Positions 46,883-56,340 are shown, numbered from the stretch's first letter. The stretch: 64,000 nt of DNA from Thiomonas intermedia (GCF_002028405.1 NZ_CP020046.1:806001-870000), one strand, 5' to 3'. A program made the numbers and translations. Notes: generated by a model not told the origin, from the letters alone.

Positions 46883-47554
46883 TCAGACCTGCAGGAATTG
46901 CAACTGAATGCCGGTGAGGTTGATCACGTCACCGGATCGCAGCACCACGGGCATGAGCCCGAGAGACACGCCGTTGACCTGCGCCCGCTTCTCGCCCTCG
47001 ACCTGCACGAGTTCGTAGCCGCGCGGTTTGTGCATCACGCTGACCACCAGGGTGCCGCGTTGGCCAAAGGTCGTCTGCTCCTTGCTGAGCAGAATTTCAC
47101 GCCCGGCCGCATCACCGCTGAGCACCTTGATCTTGTAGCTGCGCTCAACGTCACCCGCCCGGGTGCGCGAATCGGAAAAGCCCGAATTGCCGAACCGCGA
47201 GTTGCCGAAGCCGGTGGAGGCGCCGAAGCGCGACGGCCCAAAGGTGGTCTGACGGGTATCGGACAGCAGACGCAGACTGTACTTGCCGATATCGACCGTA
47301 TCGCCCTCGCGGAACGGGCTGGATTTGATGGGGGCACCGTTCAGATAGGTGCCGTTGGTACTGCCCAGATCTTGAATGGTGTAGCTCTCGACTTCCGCCC
47401 CGGCGTCTCGCAGCAGCACGGCATGCTCGCCACTGACGGCCAAATTGTCGATGACCACATCGTTGTACGGACGACGCCCCAGGGTCGTGCGGTCTTTGCT
47501 GAGCACGACCTCTTTCAAAACCTTGCCATCCAGGGTAATCACGAGTTTGGCCAC
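46883..47554 (-). CDS. FHA-domain protein with a second degenerate FHA-like region
   Basis: A 223-residue protein. Residues about 5-95 form a complete phosphothreonine-binding FHA domain (LGRRPYNDVVIDNLAVSGEHA and DLGSTNGTYLNG). A Gly/Phe/Ser-rich linker with a repeated RFG/GFG pattern follows, then a second FHA-like fold (about residues 135-220) that lacks the Arg and Ser/His ligands. GTG at 47554 is the start nearest the domain. It lies 53 bp from the PP2C gene, so both probably belong to one phospho-signalling unit, but no Ser/Thr kinase is nearby. Confidence 0.85.
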   Translation of the reverse strand: MAKLVITLDGKVLKEVVLSKDRTTLGRRPYNDVVIDNLAVSGEHAVLLRDAGAEVESYTIQDLGSTNGTYLNGAPIKSSPFREGDTVDIGKYSLRLLSDTRQTTFGPSRFGASTGFGNSRFGNSGFSDSRTRAGDVERSYKIKVLSGDAAGREILLSKEQTTFGQRGTLVVSVMHKPRGYELVQVEGEKRAQVNGVSLGLMPVVLRSGDVINLTGIQLQFLQV

Positions 47555-47607
47555 GATTTGAAGTCCGTTTGAGTTATCAGTCTGGTCGGAAAAAACGGCT
47601 TGTCGCC

Positions 47608-48387
47608 TCAAGCCAGCGTACGCGCGGTCACCAAGATGACGGATACGTTGTCGCGCCCCCCCGCAGCATTCGCATCCTCCACCAGCTGGCGTGCAGCAGC
47701 AGAGGGATGTCCAGTGAATTGCTGCATCACGGCTTCGATTTTGGCATCAGTCAACATATCGTTCAAGCCGTCTGAACACAGAAGCAACACGTCCCCCGCC
47801 ATCATGGGATGCATGGCGACGTCGGGTTCCAGCTTGGCATCGACGCCGAGCGCGCGCGTCACCAGATTCTTGCCACCGATCTTCTCCGCATCCTCCGGCA
47901 GGATCAGACCCATGTCGATCTGCTCCTGCAATGCCGAATGGTCATGGGTGAGCAGGCGCAGCTGGCGCTGACGCAGCAGGTAAACACGCGAATCACCCGC
48001 ATGGGCGATCACCGCCACATTGCCGGTGAACGCCACCGCGACCAGCGTGGCGCCCATGCCGGAAAACTGCGCATTGCCACGCGCCGCACGCAGAATTTCC
48101 ACGTTCACGTGGCGCACGGCAAAGCGCAACTCGGTGGACAGATCGAGCGCCGTCACCTTGGGATAGTCGGCCTTCAAGCGAGAGATGCGGGCACAGATCT
48201 GCGCGGTGGCCATTCCGCTGGCCACTTCGCCCGCGGCGTAGCCACCCATGCCATCGGCCAGCACGGCAACCTGCGCCAGCGCGTCAAACGCCACGGCATC
48301 TTCGTTATGTTCGCGCACGCGGCCCGGATGGGTCAGGCTGATCATTTCGTACTGCAGGGCCGCGTTCGGGCCCGATGATTTGGCCAT
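47608..48387 (-). CDS. PP2C-family protein serine/threonine phosphatase
   Basis: A 259-residue metal-dependent phosphatase (PPM/PP2C, PrpC/Stp1-like). Metal-site motifs are visible: HNEDAVAF near the start, VLADGMGGYAAGEVAS, AHAGDSRVYLLR, and LLLCSDGLNDML, then the final GGRDNVSVILV. All ligand aspartates look intact, so it should be active. ATG 48387 is used; a GTG at 48399 lies closer to a GGAGG site and may be the true start. Its partner here is the FHA protein downstream. Confidence 0.9.
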   Translation of the reverse strand: MAKSSGPNAALQYEMISLTHPGRVREHNEDAVAFDALAQVAVLADGMGGYAAGEVASGMATAQICARISRLKADYPKVTALDLSTELRFAVRHVNVEILRAARGNAQFSGMGATLVAVAFTGNVAVIAHAGDSRVYLLRQRQLRLLTHDHSALQEQIDMGLILPEDAEKIGGKNLVTRALGVDAKLEPDVAMHPMMAGDVLLLCSDGLNDMLTDAKIEAVMQQFTGHPSAAARQLVEDANAAGGRDNVSVILVTARTLA

Positions 48388-48457
48388 GTTCGCGCTCACA
48401 GACCTCCCCTCCATGCTGCGCGCTGCGGGATGAGCGCCTGGGAACCGCGTTGCGCGC

Positions 48458-49168
48458 TCATGTGGCCGACGCCTGTGGACGGCGGTAGATCCACTTTGCC
48501 GCGGCCCAGACCACAACCGCACCGATCAGCCCGGCGATTTTCTCGGCATAGTCGGCCCAGGGCAGCGCCTCGACCCAATGAGACACGGCCGGGTCGGTCA
48601 CGATCAGACCGCCCGCGATCCAGCCCAGCAGCATGGCGCCCAGGACGATGATCACCGGGAATCGTTGCATCAGATGGATGACCAGTTGACTGCCCCAGAC
48701 GATGATGGGCACGCTCAGCAACAGACCGAACACCACCAGCAACATGCTGTGCTGCTCGCCGGCATTCTGGGCGGCGCCCGCGATGGCGATCACGTTGTCC
48801 AGACTCATCACGAAATCGGCAATGATGACCGTCTTGACCGCAGCCCAGAGCCGGTCGGCCGCCTGCACATCACCGTGGCCGTCGTCGTCCTGCGGCGCAA
48901 GAAGCTTGATGCCAATCCAGAAAAGCAGCAGCGCGCCGACGATCTTGAGAAATGGCAGCTTGAGCAGGGTCAGCGCGAAAAAAATCAGGACCACGCGCAG
49001 GCCGATCGCTCCCGCGGTACCCCAGAGAATGCCAAGCTTGCGTTGGCGCGGAGGCAGTTTGCGCGTGGCCAATGCGATGACCACGGCGTTGTCTCCGCCC
49101 AAAAGAATGTCGATCAGAACGATCTGACCGATGGCCGTCAAGAACTCGACGGTGAGATAGTGTTCCAT
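48458..49168 (-). CDS. TerC family integral membrane protein
   Basis: A 236-residue membrane protein with about seven helices and the TerC signatures LIDILLGGDNAVVIALA and FVMSLDNVIAIAGAA, whose aspartates are thought to handle metal ions. Relatives include TerC, Alx and MeeF-type proteins that export manganese or assist metalloprotein secretion. The ATG at 49168 (MEHYLTVEF) is at the first helix. It lies downstream of sucD on the same strand. Confidence 0.88.
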   Translation of the reverse strand: MEHYLTVEFLTAIGQIVLIDILLGGDNAVVIALATRKLPPRQRKLGILWGTAGAIGLRVVLIFFALTLLKLPFLKIVGALLLFWIGIKLLAPQDDDGHGDVQAADRLWAAVKTVIIADFVMSLDNVIAIAGAAQNAGEQHSMLLVVFGLLLSVPIIVWGSQLVIHLMQRFPVIIVLGAMLLGWIAGGLIVTDPAVSHWVEALPWADYAEKIAGLIGAVVVWAAAKWIYRRPQASAT

Positions 49169-49309
49169 GCCGATGGCTGCCCCGAGCGATATCAATGCAG
49201 TCCCATCGGGACCTCGCACGCATCATACCGTTTGCCACTCCTTGCAGCTCCGGCGTTTGCACCGATCGGCCTCTGGGCGCGCCGGGCGGCCGCAGGGTGG
49301 CCTGCCGTC

Positions 49310-50203
49310 TCAGAGAACCTGTTGAAGCAATTTGCCCATTTCAGAGGGGTTGCGTGTCACCTTGAAGCCACACTCTTCCATGATGGCGAGCTTGGCGTCG
49401 GCCGTATCGGCTCCACCGGAAATCAGCGCGCCGGCATGACCCATGCGCTTGCCCGGTGGCGCCGTGACCCCCGCAATGAAGCCAACCACCGGCTTCTTCA
49501 TGTGGGCCTTGCACCAGCGCGCGGCCTCGGCTTCATCGGAACCGCCGATCTCGCCGATCATGATGACGGCATCGGTATCGGGATCGTCATTGAAGGCGCG
49601 CATGATGTCGATGTGCTTGAGACCGTTGATCGGGTCGCCGCCGATGCCCACCGCGCTGCTCTGGCCCAGCCCCAGTTCGGTGACCTGCGCCACCGCCTCG
49701 TAGGTGAGCGTGCCCGACCGCGACACGATGCCGATGCGGCCCTTGCGGTGAATATGCCCGGGCATGATGCCGATCTTGATTTCATCGGGCGTGATGAGAC
49801 CGGGGCAGTTCGGCCCGAGCAGCAGGGTCTTCTTGCCGCCTGCGGCCTCCTTGGCCTTCATGCGGTTGCGCACCACCAGCATGTCCTTCACGGGAATGCC
49901 CTCAGTAATGCAGATCGCCAGATCGAGATCGGCTTCCACCGCTTCCCAGATGGCCGCAGCCGCGCCGGCCGGGGGCACGTAGATGACCGAAACCGTGGCT
50001 CCCGTCGCCGCCTTGGCGTCGGCCACGGTGCCGTGGATGGGGATGCCCTCGAAATCCTCGCCGGCCTTCTTGGGGTTGACGCCGGCGACGAAGCAGTTCT
50101 TGCCGTTGGCGTAGTCGCGGCACATGCGGGTATGAAACTGGCCGGTCTTGCCGGTGATGCCCTGGGTGATGACCTTGGTGTCTTTATTGATCAGGATAGC
50201 CAT
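49310..50203 (-). CDS. sucD: Succinate-CoA ligase subunit alpha
   Basis: A 297-residue subunit of succinyl-CoA synthetase (TCA cycle). The N-terminal CoA-binding part starts ILINKDTKVITQGITGKTGQFHT (by position residues 3-25) and the phosphohistidine lies in the conserved GHAGALISGG block near residue 250. Length is normal. It follows sucC, but a 191-bp gap holding a palindromic element lies between them, which is unusual since sucC and sucD are often only a few bases apart. Confidence 0.97.
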   Translation of the reverse strand: MAILINKDTKVITQGITGKTGQFHTRMCRDYANGKNCFVAGVNPKKAGEDFEGIPIHGTVADAKAATGATVSVIYVPPAGAAAAIWEAVEADLDLAICITEGIPVKDMLVVRNRMKAKEAAGGKKTLLLGPNCPGLITPDEIKIGIMPGHIHRKGRIGIVSRSGTLTYEAVAQVTELGLGQSSAVGIGGDPINGLKHIDIMRAFNDDPDTDAVIMIGEIGGSDEAEAARWCKAHMKKPVVGFIAGVTAPPGKRMGHAGALISGGADTADAKLAIMEECGFKVTRNPSEMGKLLQQVL

Positions 50204-50228
50204 GGTGTTCTCGTGTGCTGGATGGGCT

Positions 50229-50400
50229 CGGCTCAGAGGCAGAGGATTTTTCGGCCCTGGCCGAAAGGGGCGTCAAAACGTCTCCGATCGAGGCGCAACG
50301 CGCAGCCATAGCCCAAGCTATGGCGAGCATTTGCAACGACGGGCGGGGGCGTCTTGGCGTGCAAGGTGGGCATGGATGAAAAGTTCTCAGCCTCTCAGGC
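50229..50400. repeat. About 170-bp imperfect palindromic element between sucC and sucD
   Basis: The segment is an imperfect palindrome centred exactly at 50314/50315: CCATAGC (50306-50312) and GCTATGG (50317-50323) form the core with a 4-nt loop, and the outer 33 bp at each end (50229-50261 against 50368-50400 reversed) agree at 24 positions. It fills nearly the whole sucC-sucD gap and touches the sucC stop codon. It contains the 23-bp stretch shared with 46771-46793. It looks like a small mobile or REP-like repeat. Confidence 0.6.
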
Positions 50401-51558
50401 CTGCGCGGCATGGACGGCAGCCTGCGCGGCCTCGCCCATGGTGTTGGCGCTGATGATGGGCAGGCCGGAATCGGCCAGCATCTTGCGGCCGATCTCCTCG
50501 TTGGTGCCCTTCATGCGCACCACCAGCGGCACGCTCAGCCCCACGGTACGCGAGGCAGCGATCACGCCCTCGGCAATGGTGTCGCAGCGCATGATGCCGC
50601 CGAAGATATTGACCAGGATCGCCTTGACATGCGGGTTGTGCAGCATGATCTTGAACGCCTCGGTCACTTTCTCGGTGGTGGCGCCGCCGCCCACGTCCAG
50701 GAAATTGGCGGGCGAGCCGCCGAACAGTTTGATGGTGTCCATCGTGGCCATGGCCAGCCCGGCGCCGTTGACCAGACAGCCGATATTGCCGTCGAGCTGG
50801 ATGTAAGCGAGGTCGAACTTGCTCGCCTCGATCTCGGCGGGATCTTCCTCATCGAGATCGCGCAGCGCCACGATCTCGGGGTGGCGGAACAAGGCGTTGT
50901 CGTCGATGTTGAACTTGGCATCGAGCGCCTTGATGTGGCCGTTGCCTTCGAGAATCAGCGGGTTGATCTCCACCAGCGAGGCATCGGTATCCATATAGCA
51001 CTGGTAGAGCTTCTTGAGCACATCGACCGCCTGGGCCTGCGAGGCCAGCGGAATGCCGATGCCGGCGGCCAGTTCCAGGCCCTGAGCGTCCTGCAAGCCC
51101 GCAAGCGGATCGACAAAGACCTTGAGGATTTTCTCCGGCGTCTTGGCGGCCACTTCCTCGATGTCCATGCCGCCTTCGCTCGACGCCATGACGGCTACTT
51201 TCTGCGTGGCGCGGTCGGTGAGCACGGCGACGTAATACTCCTTGCGGATGTCGGCGCCCTCCTCGATCAGCAGACGCCGCACTTTCTGCCCCCCGGGCCC
51301 GGTTTGATGCGTGATGAGCTGCATGCCCAGAATCTGCGACGCAAGCTGCCTGACTTCGTCCATGCTGCGGGCCAGTTTGACGCCGCCGCCCTTGCCTCGC
51401 CCGCCCGCATGAATCTGCGCCTTCACCACCCAGACCGGACCGCCCAATTCCTGTGCCGCGGCGGCAGCTTCATCGACGGAAAACGCGGGCTTGCCGCGTG
51501 GAACCGGCACCCCATGGTCCCTTAGTAGTTCCTTGGCCTGATATTCATGAATTTTCAT
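50395..51558 (-). CDS. sucC: Succinate-CoA ligase subunit beta
   Basis: A 387-residue ATP-grasp subunit of succinyl-CoA synthetase, forming succinate and ATP (or GTP). Typical blocks are [37 protein letters not shown] and the C-terminal [18 protein letters not shown] with the GG loop for succinate. The ATG at 51558 overlaps the stop codon of the DUF2889 gene (ATGA). The last codons lie in the right end of the palindromic element. Confidence 0.97.
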   Translation of the reverse strand: MKIHEYQAKELLRDHGVPVPRGKPAFSVDEAAAAAQELGGPVWVVKAQIHAGGRGKGGGVKLARSMDEVRQLASQILGMQLITHQTGPGGQKVRRLLIEEGADIRKEYYVAVLTDRATQKVAVMASSEGGMDIEEVAAKTPEKILKVFVDPLAGLQDAQGLELAAGIGIPLASQAQAVDVLKKLYQCYMDTDASLVEINPLILEGNGHIKALDAKFNIDDNALFRHPEIVALRDLDEEDPAEIEASKFDLAYIQLDGNIGCLVNGAGLAMATMDTIKLFGGSPANFLDVGGGATTEKVTEAFKIMLHNPHVKAILVNIFGGIMRCDTIAEGVIAASRTVGLSVPLVVRMKGTNEEIGRKMLADSGLPIISANTMGEAAQAAVHAAQA

Positions 51559-52178
51559 GGTGTCTCGTCCTCGACTTGTGGTGTAGGCATTGTGCCTTTG
51601 GCACGTTGCGGCGCAGCAGGCTGCGCCCAACGGGGATAGAACTCGGCCACCGCAGGCCCGTCCAGCCGCAGGGCGTGACAGCGGTTGAGCTGAAAGGGCA
51701 TGTCGGCGGGGCGCTCGGTTTCGGTGACAGGCAAGGCGATTTGGGTCAGCCCGGCCAAACCCTGAATCGCTGCGGTGGGCAGTATCTGCGTCAATTCGGT
51801 CAGATGGGTACAGCCCAGCACACCGCCGAGCCGCTCGCGCACGGCGGCCCGAAAGCCGCGCAGCAGATTGAGACCAATCAGCCGCTTGTAGGCCTGGGCA
51901 TGATCGCCGCAGGTGTCGTAAGGGCTGAACAGGGTGTGCGACCCGGCATCGACAATATCGAGCGCATCGTTGAGGGTGACGATGAGCAACATGTCGTGCA
52001 CGGGCACGCCCGCAGGGCGGGTGCGCTCGGACAGGGTCAGATCGCGCGTCTTCACGTCCCGCAATTCAGCCTGCAGATCCCAGAGGCCGTCGTCGCGCGA
52101 ATACACCTCGACACTGAGACTGCGGCGGTGAACCAGACGGCGGTAGGGTGAAGAAGGGGCGGCAGGAGAGTCGCGCAT
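51555..52178 (-). CDS. DUF2889 family protein
   Basis: A 207-residue cytoplasmic protein of unknown function. The DUF2889 core is recognisable in [21 protein letters not shown], cited near residues 15-35, and [18 protein letters not shown]; the segment with His/Asp residues ([15 protein letters not shown]) is conserved in the family. It sits between recX and sucC and its stop overlaps the sucC start, which suggests a shared transcript. No catalytic motif is certain. Confidence 0.83.
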   Translation of the reverse strand: MRDSPAAPSSPYRRLVHRRSLSVEVYSRDDGLWDLQAELRDVKTRDLTLSERTRPAGVPVHDMLLIVTLNDALDIVDAGSHTLFSPYDTCGDHAQAYKRLIGLNLLRGFRAAVRERLGGVLGCTHLTELTQILPTAAIQGLAGLTQIALPVTETERPADMPFQLNRCHALRLDGPAVAEFYPRWAQPAAPQRAKGTMPTPQVEDETP

Positions 52179-52239
52179 GGCTGATCTATTTTTGATGAAG
52201 CGCAATAATCAGTGTAGCAGCCTGCTGCGTCGCAGCAAG

Positions 52240-52704
52240 TCAGTCGGAAGCCTCCGGCGTCTCGCCCCGCAGCACGGCACGCACCGTGTCACTGCTGAAA
52301 CCGCGCTGGGTCAGGAAGCGGGCCTGTCGGGCACGCTCCGGGGCATCTTGAGGCAGCGTCGGGAACTTGCGCGACCAGGCGGCGTGGGCACGCGCCAGCT
52401 CGCTGTCCTTGAGCGATTGCCGCAGCGCCGCGGTGGCATCGCCCGGCAGACCATGCGCCTCGAGCTCTTGTGCGATGCGCAAATTGCCGTAGCGTTGCTG
52501 CCGCCGGTGGATCAGCGACTGGGCAAAACGCTCGCTACTGAGCAGGCCAGCCTGCTCCAGGCTGGCGAGCAAGGCATCGACCTCGTCGGCCTCCTCACAA
52601 TAGCGAAGCAGTTTGCGGCGCAGTTCCAGCGGGCTGTGTTCGCGCTGCGACAGGTAGCGCACGGCACGCGCACGCAGGGAGGGTTGGGCGCGAGGCGGCG
52701 TCAT
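52240..52704 (-). CDS. recX: Regulatory protein RecX
   Basis: A 154-residue RecX, an inhibitor of RecA filament growth. The family pattern of three-helix repeats is present: RARAVRYLSQREHSPLELRRKL, then GLLSSERFAQSLIHRRQQRYG and the C-terminal FLTQRGFSSDTVRAVL. It lies 97 bp after recA on the same strand, so it is probably controlled together with recA by LexA. Confidence 0.94.
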   Translation of the reverse strand: MTPPRAQPSLRARAVRYLSQREHSPLELRRKLLRYCEEADEVDALLASLEQAGLLSSERFAQSLIHRRQQRYGNLRIAQELEAHGLPGDATAALRQSLKDSELARAHAAWSRKFPTLPQDAPERARQARFLTQRGFSSDTVRAVLRGETPEASD

Positions 52705-52801
52705 GGCACGACGGCGCAGACTAGACCGATGAAGCTGCGGCGGCTTCGCCTCGGCTGCAGCCGATCGGAGCTTGCATCAACGACGCCCACGCGAGCCGCA
52801 C

Positions 52802-53863
52802 TCAGTCCTGATCTTCCTCGGTCATGTCCGCGTTCATCAGCGCATTGGCTTCAGGCACGCCCAGACTGACGCGAATCTTGTTCTCGATCTCGCGAGCGAC
52901 ATCCGGATTGGCTTTGAGGAACTCCCGAGCATTGTCCTTGCCCTGGCCGATTTTCTCGCCGTTGTAGGCATACCAGGAGCCCGATTTTTCGACCAGTTTG
53001 GCCAGTACGCCCAAGTCGACGATCTCGCCCTCGCGCGACACGCCTTCGCCATACAGAATGTCGAACTCCGCCTGTTTGAACGGCGGCGCCACCTTGTTCT
53101 TCACGACCTTGACCCGTGTTTCGGAGCCGATGACGTCTTCGCCCTTCTTGATGGCCCCGATGCGGCGGATGTCCAGACGCACCGACGAGTAGAACTTGAG
53201 GGCGTTACCGCCGGTCGTCGTTTCGGGGTTGCCGAACATCACGCCGATCTTCATGCGGATCTGATTGATAAAAATGACCAGGCAGTTGGTGCGCTTGATA
53301 TTGGCCGTGAGTTTGCGCAGCGCCTGGCTCATCAGACGTGCCTGCAGACCTGGCAGCGAATCGCCCATCTCGCCCTCGATCTCGGCCTTGGGCGTGAGCG
53401 CGGCCACCGAATCGATCACGATCATGTCCACCGAACCGGAGCGCACCAGCGCATCGACGATTTCCAGCGCCTGCTCGCCCGTGTCGGGCTGGGAAATCAG
53501 CAGATCGGGCAGTTGCACTCCGAGCTTCGAGGCATATTGCACATCAAGCGCATGCTCGGCATCGATGAAGGCGCAGGTGCCGCCGATCTTCTGCATTTCG
53601 GCGATGACCTGCAGCGTGAGGGTGGTCTTGCCCGAAGACTCGGGCCCGTAGATTTCGACCACGCGGCCGCGCGGCAAGCCGCCCACGCCCAGCGCAATGT
53701 CCAGCCCCAGGGAGCCCGTGGACACCACCTGAATGTCATGCTGCGCCTCGCCGTCGGCCATGCGCATGATGGTGCCCTTGCCGAACTGCTTTTCGATTTG
53801 CGACAACGCGGCGGCTAGCGCCTTGGCTTTTTCTGGATTCACTGCAGACTTCCCCTGTTCCAT
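52802..53863 (-). CDS. recA: Recombinase RecA
   Basis: A 353-residue RecA for homologous recombination and SOS induction. Walker [14 protein letters not shown], Walker [16 protein letters not shown], loop L2 region [21 protein letters not shown] (by position near residues 195-215) and the acidic C-terminus are intact. AGGA precedes the ATG at 53863. A consensus LexA box lies 56 bp upstream, and recX follows. Confidence 0.98.
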   Translation of the reverse strand: MEQGKSAVNPEKAKALAAALSQIEKQFGKGTIMRMADGEAQHDIQVVSTGSLGLDIALGVGGLPRGRVVEIYGPESSGKTTLTLQVIAEMQKIGGTCAFIDAEHALDVQYASKLGVQLPDLLISQPDTGEQALEIVDALVRSGSVDMIVIDSVAALTPKAEIEGEMGDSLPGLQARLMSQALRKLTANIKRTNCLVIFINQIRMKIGVMFGNPETTTGGNALKFYSSVRLDIRRIGAIKKGEDVIGSETRVKVVKNKVAPPFKQAEFDILYGEGVSREGEIVDLGVLAKLVEKSGSWYAYNGEKIGQGKDNAREFLKANPDVAREIENKIRVSLGVPEANALMNADMTEEDQD

Positions 53864-53918
53864 GGCATGTTCCTCATGTCTTCCCGTCCAAACGGCACTG
53901 CTGCGCAATGTAGCACAA

Positions 53919-53934
53919 CTGTATATAAAGACAG
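53919..53934 (-). promoter_or_regulatory. LexA-binding site (SOS box) of recA
   Basis: CTGTATATAAAGACAG matches the CTGT-N8-ACAG LexA consensus with perfect outer tetrads and an AT-rich centre. It lies 56-71 bp before the recA start codon, where it should overlap the recA promoter. Confidence 0.88.
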
Positions 53935-53956
53935 ATCGACTTTTTGATTCGCGCCC

Positions 53957-53984
53957 CAAAAAAAGGGAGCCGAAGCCCCCTTTT
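53957..53984 (-). terminator. Rho-independent terminator of the OmpW gene
   Basis: AAAAGGGAGC (53961-53970) pairs with GCCCCCTTTT (53975-53984) over a CGAA loop with one mismatch. In the minus direction it is followed by a U-run (53963-53957). It lies 28 bp after the OmpW stop codon and shields the recA promoter region. Confidence 0.8.
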
Positions 53985-54012
53985 CTTCACAACGCCCAAC
54001 TGGCGCAGCGGT

Positions 54013-54744
54013 TCAAAAACTATAGCCCACCGCCAAGGTGTAGATGATGGGATGGAAATTGATGCGCGTCTTTGCCTGCGAGGTGATGACCGAAGGATTG
54101 ACGGGCGAATAGGACGTGGAGGTCAGATCGCTCTGCACGTCTGCCATGGCCACCGTGCCGACGACCGACCACTTCGAATTGAAGCGGTAGATCAGGCCGA
54201 CGTGCGCGGCAGCCCCCCAAGAATCCGAGAGACTGATCTGCGTCGGCCCTTGCAGGCCGGTCAACGGCGGCAGCGCCTTGGTATTGGTGAACTTGGTGTA
54301 GTTCAGACCGACACCGACAAACGGATCCCACTTGGCGTGATCACCGAAGAAGTGGTAGTTGATGAAGGCCGTTGGAGAGTAGACATCCACATCCGTCACG
54401 CCGGCTCCCCGCAACGCCCCCCATCCCGACCCGGCGGCATCGGTACGCACACGCGGCGGATAGCCCAACACCAGCTCGAAGCTGAAGGGTCCGGGCAGAT
54501 TGCGCACATATACCAGCCCCAGCGTGGAAGCATCCCCCACATCCAGATTCAGATTGGGCGGCGTGTTGTACCCGCTCAGATTGGCCGATTTGGAGTGATT
54601 CTGCAGATAAGCCAGGCCCACGAACACCGTGTTTTGCGGCCCGGTGTCGTCCGCCATGGCTGCCGGGGCAAACACCGCCCCCGCCACCAAGCCCGCAGCC
54701 ATCAAAGCACCGCGCAGAACATTGAATCGCGATTGACGCATCAT
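54013..54744 (-). CDS. OmpW family outer-membrane protein
   Basis: A 243-residue small beta-barrel. Signal peptide at residues 1-31 (cut near AMADD), barrel strands thereafter, family blocks around WDPFVGVGLNYTKF and the C-terminal aromatic ending LAVGYSF that marks outer-membrane barrels for Bam insertion. OmpW channels pass small hydrophobic compounds. GAGGAG precedes the ATG at 54744. It lies 35 bp after the GDSL lipoprotein gene, so they may be co-transcribed. Confidence 0.92.
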   Translation of the reverse strand: MMRQSRFNVLRGALMAAGLVAGAVFAPAAMADDTGPQNTVFVGLAYLQNHSKSANLSGYNTPPNLNLDVGDASTLGLVYVRNLPGPFSFELVLGYPPRVRTDAAGSGWGALRGAGVTDVDVYSPTAFINYHFFGDHAKWDPFVGVGLNYTKFTNTKALPPLTGLQGPTQISLSDSWGAAAHVGLIYRFNSKWSVVGTVAMADVQSDLTSTSYSPVNPSVITSQAKTRINFHPIIYTLAVGYSF

Positions 54745-54779
54745 GAGTTCTCCTCAGAAGTTTTATGAGTGCTGCGGGT

Positions 54780-56099
54780 TCACTGTGAAATCCAGCCAAA
54801 ACTGGTCATCGCATCCATCGTATTTTTCGCAATGATTTGATAGCCGGCAGGTGTGGGATGGACGGCATCCGCAAAAAGGGATGTATTCGGATCAAGCCCG
54901 CTCACCAGGGTGGTGGTATTGCAGAAGAGCGATGAATTGCCCAGTTGGGAAAGCACTGGTCCGTTAATGTCGCAGACCGGCGCGGCGACATTCGTCAAAC
55001 CAAATTGCGCAGGACTGGCAATCTCTTTGTTCAGCAATGCGAAGCCATCCATCATTTTTACAGGCTGCCCTTGAAGATCGTTCAACAGACGTTGATTAAA
55101 AACCTGGACCAAGTTAGACAGCAAATAACAAGGTGTGTGGATGTCGGTGTTGTCACATGTGGTGCCGCCAGAGAGTGACTGACCAAATGGTGTTAACGAC
55201 GAATCGGGCAAGGTGTAAACAAGAACGTACTTGGCATTGTTCTTCAGCATCAATTGAACCTGCCCCGCAAGCTGGTCGGCTGCAGCGGCAACCGTGGCCT
55301 GAGCAACTGCAGCGGCTTGCGAGGTCGCCTGCGATTTCACTGTAGCCAGTTGATCAGCAGTCAGGGGTGTCCCCGCCTGCGCTGCTTGTGTGGCCGCTTG
55401 AGTCACCGCTGCCGTGACCTGCGTGCTCACATTCGAGAGCGCCGTGAAAATATCATTGTTGCCCGCAAGCACGGTGATCAGCTGATTGCTGTTGAAGGCC
55501 CCAAATTGAGTCAGATAATTTTGCACCTGCTGAGTTAAGGGATATGTCAGCGCTCCAGTACTGTTTCCGATCCCCGCCGCCGTACTGATCATTGATCCGC
55601 CTTGCGCAAATCCATAGCAGTTTGCCTGCACCGTAAAGGGGCAGTAAATAGGCGTAGTACTGGGTGTCGTCGGATTCTGCGGATTGAAATACTGGCCTGC
55701 ATAGCCGATCACATTGGGCGTGATTGGCAACCCAAGTGAAGTTGCGAGGTCACTCACCCAATTCCCAGTTGCAAGACCATTGACGGTGAATTGGCCGCCC
55801 CCGGCATAGGCGGCGGGAGGGGCCCAAGCCGGAATACTAGAGTTGTATAAGGGCGAGGCTGGATTGGCGTAAGTGCTGTATGCCGCCAAGGTATAGGTTC
55901 CGACATCAGAGAGGCTGTCTCCGAACGACACCACCGCCTTGAATCCCCCACTAGGCGCTGATGTCGGCGCCGTGCTGGCCGCGTTCACACTGGCCACGGT
56001 CGACAGCGTGGGCGCCGAGGGGTTGCCTCCGCCGCCGCCGCAACCTGCCAAGCCCAAGGCACTGGCCAAGGCCAGCGCAATCCAGACGCGATTCCGCAT
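54780..56099 (-). CDS. GDSL/SGNH-family esterase lipoprotein
   Basis: A 439-residue lipoprotein: lipobox LAGC with Cys at about residue 20, then a Gly/Ser/Thr-rich linker and an SGNH hydrolase domain with block I VSFGDSLSDVGTY, block III GNND and block V DAVHPTPAGY, so the catalytic Ser, Asn, Asp and His are present. There is no autotransporter barrel. A long Ala/Thr/Gln-rich helical insertion sits mid-protein. Base composition is lower in GC than the neighbours. A TetR-type dyad lies upstream. The substrate (lipid or acetyl ester) is unknown. Confidence 0.87.
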   Translation of the reverse strand: MRNRVWIALALASALGLAGCGGGGGNPSAPTLSTVASVNAASTAPTSAPSGGFKAVVSFGDSLSDVGTYTLAAYSTYANPASPLYNSSIPAWAPPAAYAGGGQFTVNGLATGNWVSDLATSLGLPITPNVIGYAGQYFNPQNPTTPSTTPIYCPFTVQANCYGFAQGGSMISTAAGIGNSTGALTYPLTQQVQNYLTQFGAFNSNQLITVLAGNNDIFTALSNVSTQVTAAVTQAATQAAQAGTPLTADQLATVKSQATSQAAAVAQATVAAAADQLAGQVQLMLKNNAKYVLVYTLPDSSLTPFGQSLSGGTTCDNTDIHTPCYLLSNLVQVFNQRLLNDLQGQPVKMMDGFALLNKEIASPAQFGLTNVAAPVCDINGPVLSQLGNSSLFCNTTTLVSGLDPNTSLFADAVHPTPAGYQIIAKNTMDAMTSFGWISQ

Positions 56100-56158
56100 G
56101 AATATCTCCTCAAACATTGTTGTAGGCCTGCTGTCCTGCAGGCGGGCGGGTCAAAATA

Positions 56159-56170
56159 GAACGACCGTTC
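56159..56170. promoter_or_regulatory. Palindrome GAACGACCGTTC, TetR-type operator candidate
   Basis: GAACG-AC-CGTTC is a perfect 5-bp-arm dyad within ATAGAACGACCGTTCGAT, a form typical of TetR-family operators. It lies 60 bp before the GDSL lipoprotein start codon. No TetR gene is in the window, so the cognate regulator would be elsewhere. Confidence 0.45.
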
Positions 56171-56340
56171 GATTCAGCATAGCCTAGGGAAAATGGCGTC
56201 GCAAGGGAGGTTTTCCACATTTCGCATAGGTTTGCACTTTCGCAACATTTTGATACATACGGGGTGGGCAACGTCTGCGCCGCCGCAGTCACAAGCCCCT
56301 TCGTCGCAATGCTCGGCGGGGGGCTGCAGACGGTGCGGCC

